Shown here one piece after another: positions 39,330-45,559 of a stretch of 64,000 nt of DNA; position 1 is the first letter of the stretch, and each line of letters opens with the position of its first letter. The notes under the pieces were generated by a model, which saw nothing but the letters and a program-made list of their open reading frames with translations, ran no database searches and had not been told where the DNA came from. The position numbers and the translations under genes are program-made. The stretch is from NCBI GenBank assembly GCA_030062745.1, contig CP099841.1, positions 16,543,063-16,607,062 on the forward strand. The letters run 5' to 3'. Source of the DNA: Capitulum mitella (taxonomy: Eukaryota > Arthropoda > Thecostraca > Pollicipedomorpha > Pollicipedidae).

Positions 39330-41469
39330 ATATATATGCATGCATATTAGATGCATGCATGCATGTGCTGCATGGACAGATGTAGATTGTATATAGATAT
39401 ACATATGCATACTTGTACATACATACATATACATATACATACACATACATATACATACTTATACATGCATGCTAATACATATACATATACATACTTATAC
39501 ATATGCATCTGATAAAAGGTCTCCATATATGTAGACTGAAGGCACTTCCTTAGTGATGGAGTGTTGTATTTTTGCAGTCACCGGTGCAAAGTGTGTGCCA
39601 GTTGTACCCAATGTTCCTACGAAACAAGCTGTCTTATAGTTATTCAGCTGGCACACACGATAAAATGCATGACATTTAAAACCCAAACTCGGGAAATCTT
39701 TGAATATAGTTATTAAGCATACGATTACATTTGGAAGCTTCGCAAGTACCTGAAGCTGAAGCACACCTAGACATATGGCGTCAGTTGCACACATGGTGCG
39801 CGCAGTGACTCGCAGATGTCGATAACTCATATGCTGCTACATAGTCGTCCATTGGTACAAAGCGGTGGAACGTTTCGGTTCATTTCATGAACCGCGCAGT
39901 GCAAAAACGCGCATCCAGTTTCTCTGTCATCTCCGATATTTTAAGTCACCACAAAGAAGTACTTTATCTTCACACTAAGATTCGTTTCACAGCACTCGAG
40001 AAAGATGGATGGGTTTGGTATTTAGTTTTCTACCGGCTGCTCAAGGCTAACAGGTTATACTGCTCACTTGACTGACGCACCAATGCCGTCACATGTATTC
40101 TTGCCATGAGAGGTAACAAAGAAATGCCACTCACATTGAATTCGGAAATCTTGCTCATGATGACGAATGTCTGCGAAGTTAAATCTGTTCTTGCACTGCC
40201 CTGAGCATCACCTGAAGAGTAGTGCAGCTTTTGTAGACTTGGATACACATTTGATACGTGCGGTATCAAAACAGATTGAAATGCTGCCACGGCAGCTGTA
40301 TAGTGTACCAGGGATTCGGATTCTACACAAAAGCTGGAGTAACCATTCCTCGTATACAGCACGAATGGATATGGTGTTGCTAATGGGTGTTGTCCCTTTT
40401 CCGGCGCCAGAATTGTTTTTGACCCTAGTGCCAGAATGCCGAAAGGTATTTTTGCACCACTTCTGCGTTACGTTTGGACTACTTAATTATGCTCTCATCA
40501 CATTCCTTTCAAAGAGGCATTTAAAATGATATCTATATCTACCAGCTGCAACGTTTCACCGAAAACCACCGCTCAAGATGAAGTCAGTGACCGAAACATA
40601 AGCTGCATGATCTGTCACAACTCTAAAACATCACCAACGCACTGAGTGGGCGACTAGCTTTCATATGATACGCATCGGGTATGTTGCACGTAACACACAC
40701 ACAACCGATATTTAAGACAACGCACTGAGTTCTTTTTGCATGTTAATTTTTATTTGTTTTTGAGATATGAACGATTATTCATTTGACCTAGGTTGACCTT
40801 GCCCCACTACAGCGACTGGAAGAGTTCCGAATTTACTAGCTTTTGGCTGTTTTATGATCATAGGCGTGTTTAAACAGCCTTGTTCTCAACGCTGACCAAA
40901 AAGTTGGGTACCTTGGTAGCCAGGTACCCATACAGATACAGCAAGATACTGCAGAGGCACGGGAACGACTAATGAACAACTAATTAACACATTTTATCGG
41001 GTTACCGAAAGTGGGGAGTAAGTAATTCGACGATTGCCCCCATTACTTACCAAAACCGCCATATTTAGCTAGAAACATTCGTGGTATCAAAATGTCTTTT
41101 AAGGCTCAAAGTAGATTGGTTGTTTTGCACATTATTTGTTTCCAAACTTTCGCCAGCCCCGGCATGCAAACGTGCGTGATATGATGCGGCAGGCACACGT
41201 TGGTACGTCATGCAGCCCTAATTTCAGGCGCACTGAAACACTGGCTAGTCATCTGTTGCCTCTTCCTGCAGACTCGCCACTGTTCTATTGGCGGCTGATG
41301 GCGGCACTGAACCGCCTGCACTGATGCTGACCGTGTTGTACCCGTTCCAGGTCGCGGCGCCACGTGGGCAGTGGAGAGCTCCCTGCTAACGGGCAAACCG
41401 CGTTGGCGGCGCGAGCCCAAGACAGCCGGCTCATCGTGCTGCTGCGCGGGAGTCAGCTCGTTCTTGTGA
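7304..41469 (+). CDS. RGS7BP: Regulator of G-protein signaling 7-binding protein (R7BP) homologue, five exons
   Basis: Join 7304-7405, 12967-13133, 14489-14625, 22391-22567, 41351-41469: 699 coding bases plus stop, 233 residues (vertebrate R7BP and R9AP are about 235-257). All introns are GT-AG and the phases match (0, 2, 1, 1). Residues 33-50 ([18 protein letters not shown]) match the family's CK.LVQEFN.QVALYREL helix. [12 protein letters not shown] and LLLPQIRK follow. Exon 3 encodes the second conserved helical region, and [18 protein letters not shown] is the SNARE-like C-terminal helix. The tail has a basic stretch (K210-K218) and C224-C226, as expected for palmitoylated R7BP and unlike R9AP, which ends in a transmembrane helix. 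Family role: it binds R7-RGS/Gbeta5 and holds it at the plasma membrane. The splice model is inferred without transcripts. Confidence 0.85.
7847..7933 (+). mobile_element. 55-bp hairpin mini-retroposon with 16-bp target duplication, copy 1
   Basis: The insert at 7863-7917 reads GGCGCCGAATGACCCTG onward, through AGTCGGTGCGCC, and ends CCCCAATAACCAACCAACC. It is bounded by the perfect 16-bp repeat GACAGATCGACCAGTG (7847-7862 and 7918-7933). GGGCGC..CGA and TCG..GCGCCC can pair as a hairpin, followed by a CAAC-repeat tail. Variable-length target duplications and a simple-repeat 3' tail are hallmarks of LINE-driven insertion. The same sequence recurs at 29,362-29,419. Confidence 0.75.
7934..9527. 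other. Intron 1 sequence, no gene seen
   Basis: Intron 1 runs 7406-12,966. This part holds a local duplication (the phrase ACGCCC..AAAACCACA followed by CGGATAAATGAT occurs near 8000 and again near 8130) and otherwise nothing I can identify. Confidence 0.4.
9528..10751 (+). mobile_element. TTAA-type non-autonomous DNA element, family A, copy 1
   Basis: A 1.22-kb unit beginning TCAACCCGCGCACGAC and ending CCAAGTCGGAAGCGGGTTAA. An inverted copy with the same limits lies at 15,417-16,635 and a partial copy at about 26,930-27,522. The ends read TTAA(TCAA)-CCCGC...GCGGG-TTAA, consistent with piggyBac-type TTAA target sites, with C/G-block hairpins just inside. There is no coding capacity. It contains TGACCTGACCTCAGGTCA at 10,285-10,302. 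Confidence 0.7.
10806..10857. repeat. (AT)n microsatellite
   Basis: An AT dinucleotide run lying just beyond the family A element. Reading frames rich in Ile and Tyr across it are artefacts of the repeat. Confidence 0.9.
11279..11955 (+). mobile_element. TTAA-type non-autonomous element, family B, truncated copy
   Basis: Starts TTAACCCACCGCTGACTGA. Its body (for example ATACGGCCAGATACATTATC and the GTCAGTGGAAGGTGGCGAA end) matches the reverse complement of 24,201-25,435. About half of the longer copy is missing here, and the right end is altered after GGTGGCGAA. Confidence 0.55.
11956..12966. other. Intron 1, 3' part, with a GC-rich island
   Basis: A compact GC-rich island at about 12,110-12,180 (CGGCGGCGGCCGGCCGGTCG) stands in AT-rich DNA. 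No exon can be argued from it. The sequence up to the exon 2 acceptor is otherwise unremarkable. Confidence 0.4.
12967..13133 (+). CDS. RGS7BP: R7BP exon 2 (residues 35-90)
   Basis: Acceptor TGCTAACAG, donor GTCAGT, 167 bases, leaving two bases of a Lys codon that the first G of exon 3 completes. It encodes [20 protein letters not shown], then [12 protein letters not shown] and LLLPQIR. This is the most family-like exon: the SPELR..IR.TR motif corresponds to the S..LR.E..KTR region of R7BP/R9AP. Confidence 0.87.
13352..13556. repeat. Diverged ~104-bp tandem duplication
   Basis: Two adjacent units share AATCATAAGGCCT, CCTGGCGTAC and GTGTTGG in the same order about 104 bases apart, with many substitutions. 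They lie in intron 2. Confidence 0.7.
14489..14625 (+). CDS. RGS7BP: R7BP exon 3 (residues 90-136)
   Basis: Acceptor TTTCGGCAG, donor GTAAGA, 137 bases. It encodes [20 protein letters not shown] followed by [14 protein letters not shown] and SQYYG. This corresponds to the conserved amphipathic helix (family pattern E...E...L...F..CL.LY..E). The frame runs open on both sides of the splice sites, but similarity stops exactly at them. Confidence 0.85.
15417..16635 (-). mobile_element. TTAA-type non-autonomous element, family A, copy 2 (inverted)
   Basis: The reverse complement of the unit at 9528-10,751, within a few bases of the same length (about 1.22 kb). Tips are TCAACCCGCCCCCGACTGGG and GTGCGCGGGTTAA. 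C/G-block hairpins at both ends and several AGGTCA hexamers are shared. The full-length match with diverged bases indicates two old insertions of one family. Confidence 0.75.
16636..17330. other. Intron 3 sequence, no gene seen
   Basis: Contains repeated short phrases such as ATCTTAG..CATCC..AAGGT at 16,840-16,890. No element ends or exons were recognised. Confidence 0.4.
17331..17418. repeat. (AT)n microsatellite
   Basis: About 85 bases of AT with a few G interruptions at the 5' side. Length is likely polymorphic. Confidence 0.95.
17518..18544. mobile_element. piggyBac-like MITE with 24-bp TIRs and TTAA ends
   Basis: Left end TTAACCCGCGCAGTGGAAGG and right end CCTTCCAGTGCGCGTGTTAA are complementary at 22 of 24 positions over the full terminal repeat. 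Both ends abut TTAA, the piggyBac-type target. The 5' terminal motif is partly repeated just inside (about 17,549-17,567). The interior carries a diverged ~155-bp tandem duplication (from about 17,913 and 18,068). No transposase is encoded. Confidence 0.7.
18600..19356 (+). pseudogene. Tc1/mariner-group transposase, decayed, catalytic Asp replaced
   Basis: One frame carries [19 protein letters not shown], then [19 protein letters not shown], then [22 protein letters not shown] at 19,147-19,149 interrupts it, and the same frame resumes with [20 protein letters not shown] to a stop after LRVADK. Related transposases of this group have WPDLASAH; here the second catalytic Asp is Asn. Glu of P.ED.WG is kept. 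The N-terminal part, upstream of about 18,770, is in other frames and barely recognisable. It lies about 60 bases beyond the piggyBac-like MITE in intron 3, on the same strand as the host gene. It is inactive. Confidence 0.8.
19357..19804. other. 3' flank of the mariner relic
   Basis: AATAAATG occurs near 19,440. No terminal inverted repeat could be assigned, and no gene was seen. Confidence 0.35.
19805..19930. mobile_element. hAT-like terminus with (TATCCGGCCGGATA) subterminal repeats
   Basis: ATCCGG motifs in both orientations are packed into about 120 bases, ending GGATATCCGGTTCATCCCTAG. The reverse complement, CTAGGGATGAACC, resembles a hAT tip with dense subterminal binding motifs. The other end was not found. 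Confidence 0.45.
20460..21780 (+). mobile_element. Dispersed repeat family D, long copy
   Basis: Its start (AATGTTGGCATAAGCGGTGT) and its end (about AGTTTCGTGAAACTTCTCTG to CCTATAACAATAGGATTAAC) match, in order, 31,745-32,520 on the same strand. The second copy lacks roughly 500 bases of the middle. No coding region was seen. Confidence 0.6.
21781..22390. other. Intron 3 end, up to the exon 4 acceptor
   Basis: Non-coding. Repeated CATATTAAC phrases occur near 22,180-22,205. Confidence 0.4.
22391..22567 (+). CDS. RGS7BP: R7BP exon 4 (residues 136-195)
   Basis: Acceptor TGCCCTTCAG, donor GTGAGT, 177 bases, phase 1 at both ends. It starts with a Ser/Gly/Pro linker ([11 protein letters not shown]), then [17 protein letters not shown]. 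Next comes [20 protein letters not shown], the SNARE-like heptad helix that corresponds to the family segment before the C-terminal anchor. Confidence 0.87.
22836..23085. repeat. 27-bp minisatellite, about nine units
   Basis: Units on the pattern CACTGATCCGGAGTGACACAG recur every 26-27 bases. Because 27 is divisible by three, the minus strand reads as nonapeptide repeats such as [18 protein letters not shown] and CTTPNQWKD for about seven units. The minus frame opens at 23,206 and is closed by a stop inside the array. It lies at the start of intron 4. I treat it as a minisatellite with an incidental frame. Confidence 0.85.
23501..23947. mobile_element. hAT-type MITE with 8-bp target duplication, second copy
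   Basis: The element at 23,509-23,939 starts CAGGGGTGTCGATTT and ends AAATCGACACCCCTG, near-perfect 15-bp inverted termini. Flanks are TATTCAAG (23,501-23,508) and TCTTCAAG (23,940-23,947), 7 of 8 identical. The body matches the copy at 2296-2874 (ATGATTGG, CAAGGGCCCG, CAACATTGGGTGGG). Confidence 0.85.
24201..25435 (-). mobile_element. TTAA-type non-autonomous element, family B, full copy
   Basis: Left tip TTAACACGGCACTGACTGGG; right tip ends GGTCAATGGCGGGCTAA, whose complement TTAGCCCGCCATTGACC is a diverged match. It is the reverse-complement partner of 11,279-11,955. It is about 1.23 kb and has no transposase. Confidence 0.55.
25436..26929. other. Intron 4 sequence with an ATTCG-rich patch
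   Basis: At about 26,510-26,690 the motifs CGAATATTCG and TTCGAATAT recur in both orientations. The same motif returns at about 28,030-28,085, with 26.7-28.0 kb between. Such dense palindromic motifs resemble hAT-type subterminal repeats. No exon was seen. Confidence 0.4.
26930..27522 (+). mobile_element. TTAA-type family A, 5'-truncated copy
   Basis: Matches 10,140-10,751 in the same orientation, including GTGACCTGACCTCAGGTCA (27,065 onward) and AGATAGCAGATTTGTTGC. It ends CATTCGGGGGCTAGTTAA at 27,522. The left 600 bases of the family are absent. Confidence 0.65.
27523..29026. other. Intron 4 sequence, no gene seen
   Basis: Includes the second ATTCG-motif patch (about 28,030-28,085). A 65-codon frame at 28,835 has no recognisable domain. 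Confidence 0.35.
29027..29095. repeat. ~28-bp tandem repeat, 2-3 units
   Basis: GTTGAGCTGCTTGTAAAATG with short spacers occurs twice in tandem, followed by a partial third unit. Confidence 0.85.
29350..29431 (+). mobile_element. 58-bp hairpin mini-retroposon with 12-bp target duplication, copy 2
   Basis: The insert at 29,362-29,419 carries GGGCGCCGAATGACCCTGCA and AGTCGGTGCGCCCC and ends CCAATAACCAACCAACCA. It is flanked by the perfect 12-bp repeat ACTTTAGGGGGT (29,350-29,361 and 29,420-29,431). It differs at only a few positions from the copy at 7863-7917, whose target duplication is a different sequence and length. The two are therefore independent insertions. Confidence 0.75.
30112..31050 (+). 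mobile_element. Nested or tandem hAT-MITE remnants with TC and AT microsatellites
   Basis: Two left ends of the hAT-MITE family occur in series: AAGGGTGTCGATTCCTGTCA at about 30,115 and CAGGGGTGTCG at about 30,314. A 3'-side body fragment (GAAGCCGGTAGAAAATAT, then GACCAACACTGCGGGG) is at about 30,985-31,040. No clean right terminus is seen. (TC)n at about 30,250-30,295 and (AT)n at about 30,505-30,551 interrupt the copies. Confidence 0.6.
31051..31744. other. Intron 4 sequence, no gene seen
   Basis: Non-coding. No element boundary or exon was recognised. Confidence 0.35.
31745..32520 (+). mobile_element. Dispersed repeat family D, internally deleted copy
   Basis: Begins AATGTTAGCATAGGCGGTGC and ends near AAGTTTCGTGAAGTTGCG to GAATAAGGTTAAAG. 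It is colinear with 20,460-21,780 but shorter in the middle. Confidence 0.6.
32521..33619. other. Intron 4 sequence, no supported gene
   Basis: A 111-codon minus-strand frame starts at 33,319 (begins [14 protein letters not shown]). I recognise no domain and no splice context, so it is not called. Confidence 0.35.
33620..35665. repeat. Long imperfect inverted duplication (fold-back), about 2 kb
   Basis: The left arm (about 33,620-34,215) is repeated in reverse complement on the right (about 34,378-35,665). Inner segments pair, for example GCCGATGCACCGGTTCACCT at about 34,398 with its complement near 34,190. Outer segments pair as well: GGCACCAAAACCAACATT near 33,671 with its complement near 35,600, and TTATGCCAGGGAC near 33,810 with its complement near 35,475. 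About 660 bases of the right arm (about 34,740-35,400) have no left counterpart. The central spacer holds triplicate GACATAT. Parallel reading frames ([19 protein letters not shown]) appear on both arms. Confidence 0.8.
35980..36080. repeat. Partial copy of the 36-bp GC-rich minisatellite with its flank
   Basis: CCAGCACGAAAAAGTGCGCG followed by TCAGCCGGCCACCAGCTGTC duplicates the start of the array at 36,577, about 590 bases downstream. Confidence 0.7.
36577..36765. repeat. 36-bp minisatellite, four-plus units
   Basis: CAGCTGTCC recurs at 36,611, 36,647, 36,683 and 36,719, exactly 36 bases apart, within units of the form AGCCGGCCGGCAGCTGTCC..CAGCCAGCAGTCGTC. Each unit is itself two related ~18-bp halves. 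Frames reading [16 protein letters not shown] repeats are products of the array. Confidence 0.9.
37511..37707. repeat. 33-bp minisatellite, six units
   Basis: Units such as ACCGGTCCACCAGCTCAGAC plus CAGACCAGACCAC repeat every 33 bases. In one plus-strand frame this reads as an 11-residue repeat ([11 protein letters not shown] and variants) with no stop across six units. Upstream and downstream sequence does not extend the similarity, and no splice context is evident, so I class it as a minisatellite. Confidence 0.85.
37730..39261. other. Intron 4 sequence, no gene seen
   Basis: Non-coding; several GAGGTCA/AGGTCA hexamers occur between 38,570 and 38,900. No exon was recognised. Confidence 0.35.
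39262..39328. repeat. (AT)n microsatellite within TACATA-rich DNA
   Basis: A pure AT run lies inside a longer tract (about 39,165-39,500) of CATATA/TACATA repeats. Flanks on either side share TGCATGGACAGATGTAGATTG at 39,147 and 39,369, so the locus includes a local duplication. Confidence 0.9.
39501..41350. other. 3' end of intron 4, no supported gene
   Basis: Minus-strand frames of 110-111 codons begin at 39,830 and 40,362, without recognisable domains. The sequence then leads to the exon 5 acceptor. Confidence 0.35.
41351..41469 (+). CDS. RGS7BP: R7BP exon 5, basic and triple-Cys C-terminus (residues 195-233)
   Basis: Acceptor CCCGTTCCAG; the two bases GT complete a Gly codon with the G of exon 4. 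It encodes [14 protein letters not shown], then KPRWRREPK, then [12 protein letters not shown] and TGA at 41,467-41,469. A basic patch followed by adjacent cysteines close to the C-terminus is the membrane-anchor arrangement of R7BP, where palmitoylation toggles plasma membrane and nuclear location. It is the weakest link because it lies 18.8 kb from exon 4; phase, motif order and distance to the stop all fit. Confidence 0.72.
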
Positions 41470-41673
41470 GGCTGCGGGGCCGGCCGACCGGCTTCCGCGC
41501 TCACCCAGAGCCGACTCGGCCCATTGATCCGAATCTGTCGGCGAGCAGGCTGCGGCGGCCGAGCGCGCCGGGCCGCCGTCTGGCCGGACCAGTGGAGCCG
41601 CGCTGTCTGCCAGTCCGGCAGGCGGCCGCAGGGCCGCGGCCTGCTGCCAGCTTCCGGCACCGACGGAGCGACG

Positions 41674-42058
41674 GCCTCACCTGACGCCCATATATTGCGC
41701 CACGGCAGCAGGCCAGCCATCGCAGACTGTCAGAGCGGCCTCACCTGACGCCCACACACTGCGCCACGGCAACAGGCCAGCCATCGCAGACTGTGAGAGC
41801 GGCTTCACCTGACGTCCACACACTGCGCCACGGCAACAGGCCAGCCATCGCAGACTGTCAGAGCGGCCTCACCTGACGTCCACACACTGCGTCACGGCAA
41901 CAGGCCAGCCATCGCAGACTGTGAGAGCGGCTTCACCTGACGTCCACACACTGCGCCACGGCAACAGGCCAGCCATCGCAGACTGTCAGAGCGGCCTCAC
42001 CTGACGTCCACACACTGCGCCACGGCAACAGGCCAGCCATCGCAGACTGTCAGAGCGC
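41674..42058. repeat. 64-bp minisatellite, six units, alternating subtypes
   Basis: CAGACTGT recurs at 41,723, 41,787, 41,851, 41,915, 41,979 and 42,043, exactly 64 bases apart. Unit ends alternate between TCAGAGCGGCCTCACC and GAGAGCGGCTTCACC for the first five units, giving a 128-bp higher-order pattern. It begins about 205 bases after the R7BP stop codon, so it may fall within the 3'UTR. Confidence 0.95.
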
Positions 42059-43427
42059 TTTTGGCCTGACCAAGCCGTGGAGGCCTCGACGTGTTCATGT
42101 CATGGACGTGGTATCACATGTTGATGTCGCTGCACCTTTTGTGTGGAGTGGTCGGCCCTGTAGGCACCTAGCAATACACGAGTGCAAGCTGGGTGCTGAG
42201 TTCTCGAGCAAGCGAAATGATGGGCACTTGGCCATGGGAAAGATACGGAATCCCGGGCCTTTGCAAAGATATCTAGAACAAGCAGCTGCGTCACATGACG
42301 GCGTAGAAACTAAGTCATAGATGACGTGGAAGTAAAAAATTATCCCTTGGTCCCACCTAGTTTTTATGGGATCAGAAAAACGACAAACTCCACGGCAATG
42401 ACATTAAATTTCCCGAACGTTTTCAAAGATTTGTACGCATGAGGTTAAAGGACACGTTTGAATGAACAGTCAGCCAATAGTTGTTGGCATTTTTGGTGAT
42501 TTGTAAGAATCCAACATAAAACATCTTAAACCCATCCCTCCATAGTCTCGCACATCATCCTACAGTCTCTCACACTTGCCTCTCATTCGACTCTCGACCC
42601 CACAGACTTTATCGTGCCGGTGTCGTAGCCAGCAGTTCCCCTCAGTCGATTCTCAACATGTCTATTGATTCTGGATAGTCAATACTCAGTAAACAGATAT
42701 AGTTAGCAGCCAATAGACAGGTGTAGACAGAAGTCAACATGACTATTGGCTCGGGATGGTTAATAGTTAGACTTTTAATGACTTTATAAACAGGTTTTCA
42801 TAAAAGCTGCGAACCCCCATTGTTCAGTGTCCTTGACCTTGAGCCTTTAAAACCATGCAAAGTATTTCAGACCAGGTTTGTTCGGGCGACTTCACATTAC
42901 CCATCGCAGATATGCGATTTATTATAGTGTCTATTTTTTATGTTCCGTTCATGTCAGAGGGACTTCAGTTCAGACTTAAGTTCTCTACACAACGTTCCGA
43001 AAGCTGTCGTATTTCGTCACCAGCACTGCGGCAAGACCCTGATTTCCTGGCCGAAAGAAGATGCCCCGGTGAACCTCTCCATACACTGCCGTCTTCGCTG
43101 TCTTGCTGTCATCGAATTCGCCACTTTTACGTATTGAAACGCCAAAACTAATGAGCTTAAACAAAACTAACCTAAAATAACTGGTCATTTCCCTCCATAA
43201 TGAGATATGAACGTCAGCATATTCAGTGAGACAGTTTCCTCCACCGTGAGCGCCGTTAGTTAATAGTGCTTTTTCGGATTTGAGCAAAACGGTTTTAAGA
43301 GTTCTAAAATTAAAAACAGCGTATTGAAACACAGAACGCCCATAAATGTAATGACTTGTGGAGGCACAATCCCAAAAGCCACTCGCTATGTGACTTTGTC
43401 CTTGTGTCCGGCCATAACGTGCCTGAC
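42059..43427. other. Downstream flank of the R7BP gene
   Basis: ATTAAA at 42,403-42,408 is a possible weak polyadenylation signal. A diverged ~83-bp duplication (CAACATGTCTATTG at 42,654 and CAACATGACTATTG at 42,737) is present. No exon was seen. Confidence 0.35.
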
Positions 43428-43622
43428 CTGGGGCCGACTGTCATGGTGCCGCCGGAGTCGACCGTCTGACTTCCGCCATCCGAACACACTTCCGCAGACT
43501 GCGCTTCCGGCCGGAGCTGTTCGCTGTTCGCCCCTGGCTTAAGGTTAACCGGAATGCGTTCAGTCTGAGCCTGCCGCAGTTGGACTGGGATCTCGTCCGC
43601 CGCGGCTGGTGCTGATGACACG
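43428..43622 (-). CDS. Possible exon of an unidentified minus-strand gene
   Basis: A 195-base GC-rich block in AT-rich surroundings has an acceptor-like start (ATTAACTCCTCCAG) and a donor-like end (CCCCAG/GTCAGG). It is open throughout, reading VSSAPAAADEIPVQLRQAQT and onward to SGGTMTVGPR. I recognise no domain; the sequence is rich in Ala, Gln, Ser and Gly. No partner exon was found, and it could be a chance open frame. Confidence 0.25.
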
Positions 43623-43804
43623 CTGGAGGAGTTAATGGGATTATGGCAAGGCGCAGTGGACGCACACTGTCCACAAAGACCGTAACTCTTCGCCGTACCC
43701 GCTATCTTTGAGTGCAGGATAGCCTACACCCTCCCAGACTTATGCGGCAAAGGGATGATACCGGGCGTGGTGTGTTGTCAGAGGGAAGACCAACCTGACG
43801 TACT

Positions 43805-43838
43805 GTACTGTACTGTACTGTACAGTACAGTACAGTAC
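43805..43838. repeat. Perfect 34-bp palindrome of TACTG/CAGTA units
   Basis: A run of GTACT units meets a run of CAGTA units at 43,821/43,822. The 17-base arms are perfectly complementary with no spacer. Confidence 0.95.
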
Positions 43839-45559
43839 GCTGTACTGACCCCGGCGCAATCGCGTTAAGGGCCTCTTCTCACCATGGGAGGTGGATTAAG
43901 GGGCAAGAGAGGCAGCCGCCCCCCGTCCGTATAGTTTGGGTGGGGGGCAAAAATGTCATTTTCCCTCGTAAAAAGAAAAGATTGATGGGCCCCCAAAAAC
44001 GGGATAAAATAGATGCGTTAGCGTACGTGCTACAAAAATCAGCCCCACAGACCGGCAGACGGCCCCCACAGACCGGAAGGGGCCCCTGCATGCCTGCAAA
44101 TGAGTCCCTACAGACTTGAAGTGGACCGCTGCATGCCGAATGCCGGCAGGGGCTTCTCGCTTCTTCCTAGCTCGTTTCATTTAGTCGCTAGCTCAGTCGG
44201 AAGATGATGTTTCTATTCACTCCGCACCGAACGGCTTTGAAGGGCGAAAAAATGGTCCATGTTTGACACGGCGTGGAAAGGGCATTTTTAACTTCCAGTA
44301 CTAATTTTGGTACTGTATAAGAAAATACGACGTGTTTGTCTGTTAACGCGTTGCAACTTTCAGGAAAATGCTTTAACAATCTTTTCTTTTTCAAGACACG
44401 TTGCTGTTCTGCTCTACCAGAAACCGATCTTGTGTGCGTTCAGGTATGTTGTAAAAATAATTTTGAACCGATTCCAGGCGAGGACATGATACTTTCCTGT
44501 GAATGCACCCAGAAACAGCAACTGTGAAGAAATTTTCAAGGACGAAGAAACTAGGAGTCTGCGCCGGGCCATTGAAGTTCCTAGCACTGCTGGCTACAGC
44601 GCACCTGGTAGAGGATTGGTAAACTACGGGACGACCTTTGGTAAATCGGCTGCAGACATAGGCGCGAGATCCATGGGGCCAGAAGGCTTCAGCCACCCCA
44701 ACTTTTTTGGAATTTAACATTGGTGTTACGGGCGTTTATTGGAAAGAACTGACTCAGAATGCTTCTCCCCCCACTCCCCAAATGAAGAGGAGTTCCCGTG
44801 ACCCTGGCTGCAAGTGTGTCATGGCATAAACTTGCGAGGAAAGGGCATGCGCCTGGTCAAAACGCACAGCGGTCGAATCGAAGAGTCGAAGGATGTCAGT
44901 TTTGCATACATATCAAAGAATATTACGTAGCCGAGCGTGTTTTCCGTGGAACGCGGTTGTTTTACTGCTCCCCGCTGCGATGAGTACGTTGATCGGCATA
45001 TTGTTACAAATTACCGGTGTTACAAGGTACTAGTCTGACAGCTCGAAAACACGTAAAACGTAGCGCCTCTATTTTCCTCTTGATACCGACCCACACACTG
45101 CCTCGCGTGGCACCCTCCAGTGACGTATCCAGAGAAGGGGCACGGGGCCATATCGCCCCCCGGGCTCCGACAGAGGCAGGTTTTTAATGCAAACCGCAAA
45201 AAATGGACGTCTTCGGGCCTTCAGGCGACTAGGAAAGATGAACAGGCTGCTGCGGTAAGTACAGGGGCTATCTCGCGGCGACAGAAGAGCGCCTCAGAGC
45301 TACGCCGACCTAATTAGGGGGTGTTGACTATAGGGTCGGGGTAGGGACACGTTGAGGGTGCTGGGTGGGGCGGGGGTGTTTTGTAATGCGGGATGTGTTT
45401 TATATCCTTATATTGTACTGACTGAGCCCTAAGAACCACTGTGTGGGGGAGCCCTTACAAATGAATACAACAACGAATGAAGGGCCCATAAGCAGACAAA
45501 AAGAACTCTTAGTTCATTGGGAGCGTCGTGGTTGGAAAAGTTTTAGGATTCATAACGCT
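43839..45559. other. Intergenic sequence, no gene seen
   Basis: Contains short CAGACCGG/CAGACTTGAAG repeats near 44,040-44,125. No exon was supported. Confidence 0.35.

Noticed and set aside
39130..39456. Tyr/Ile/Met-rich frames
   Set aside because: Translation of TACATA and AT repeats.
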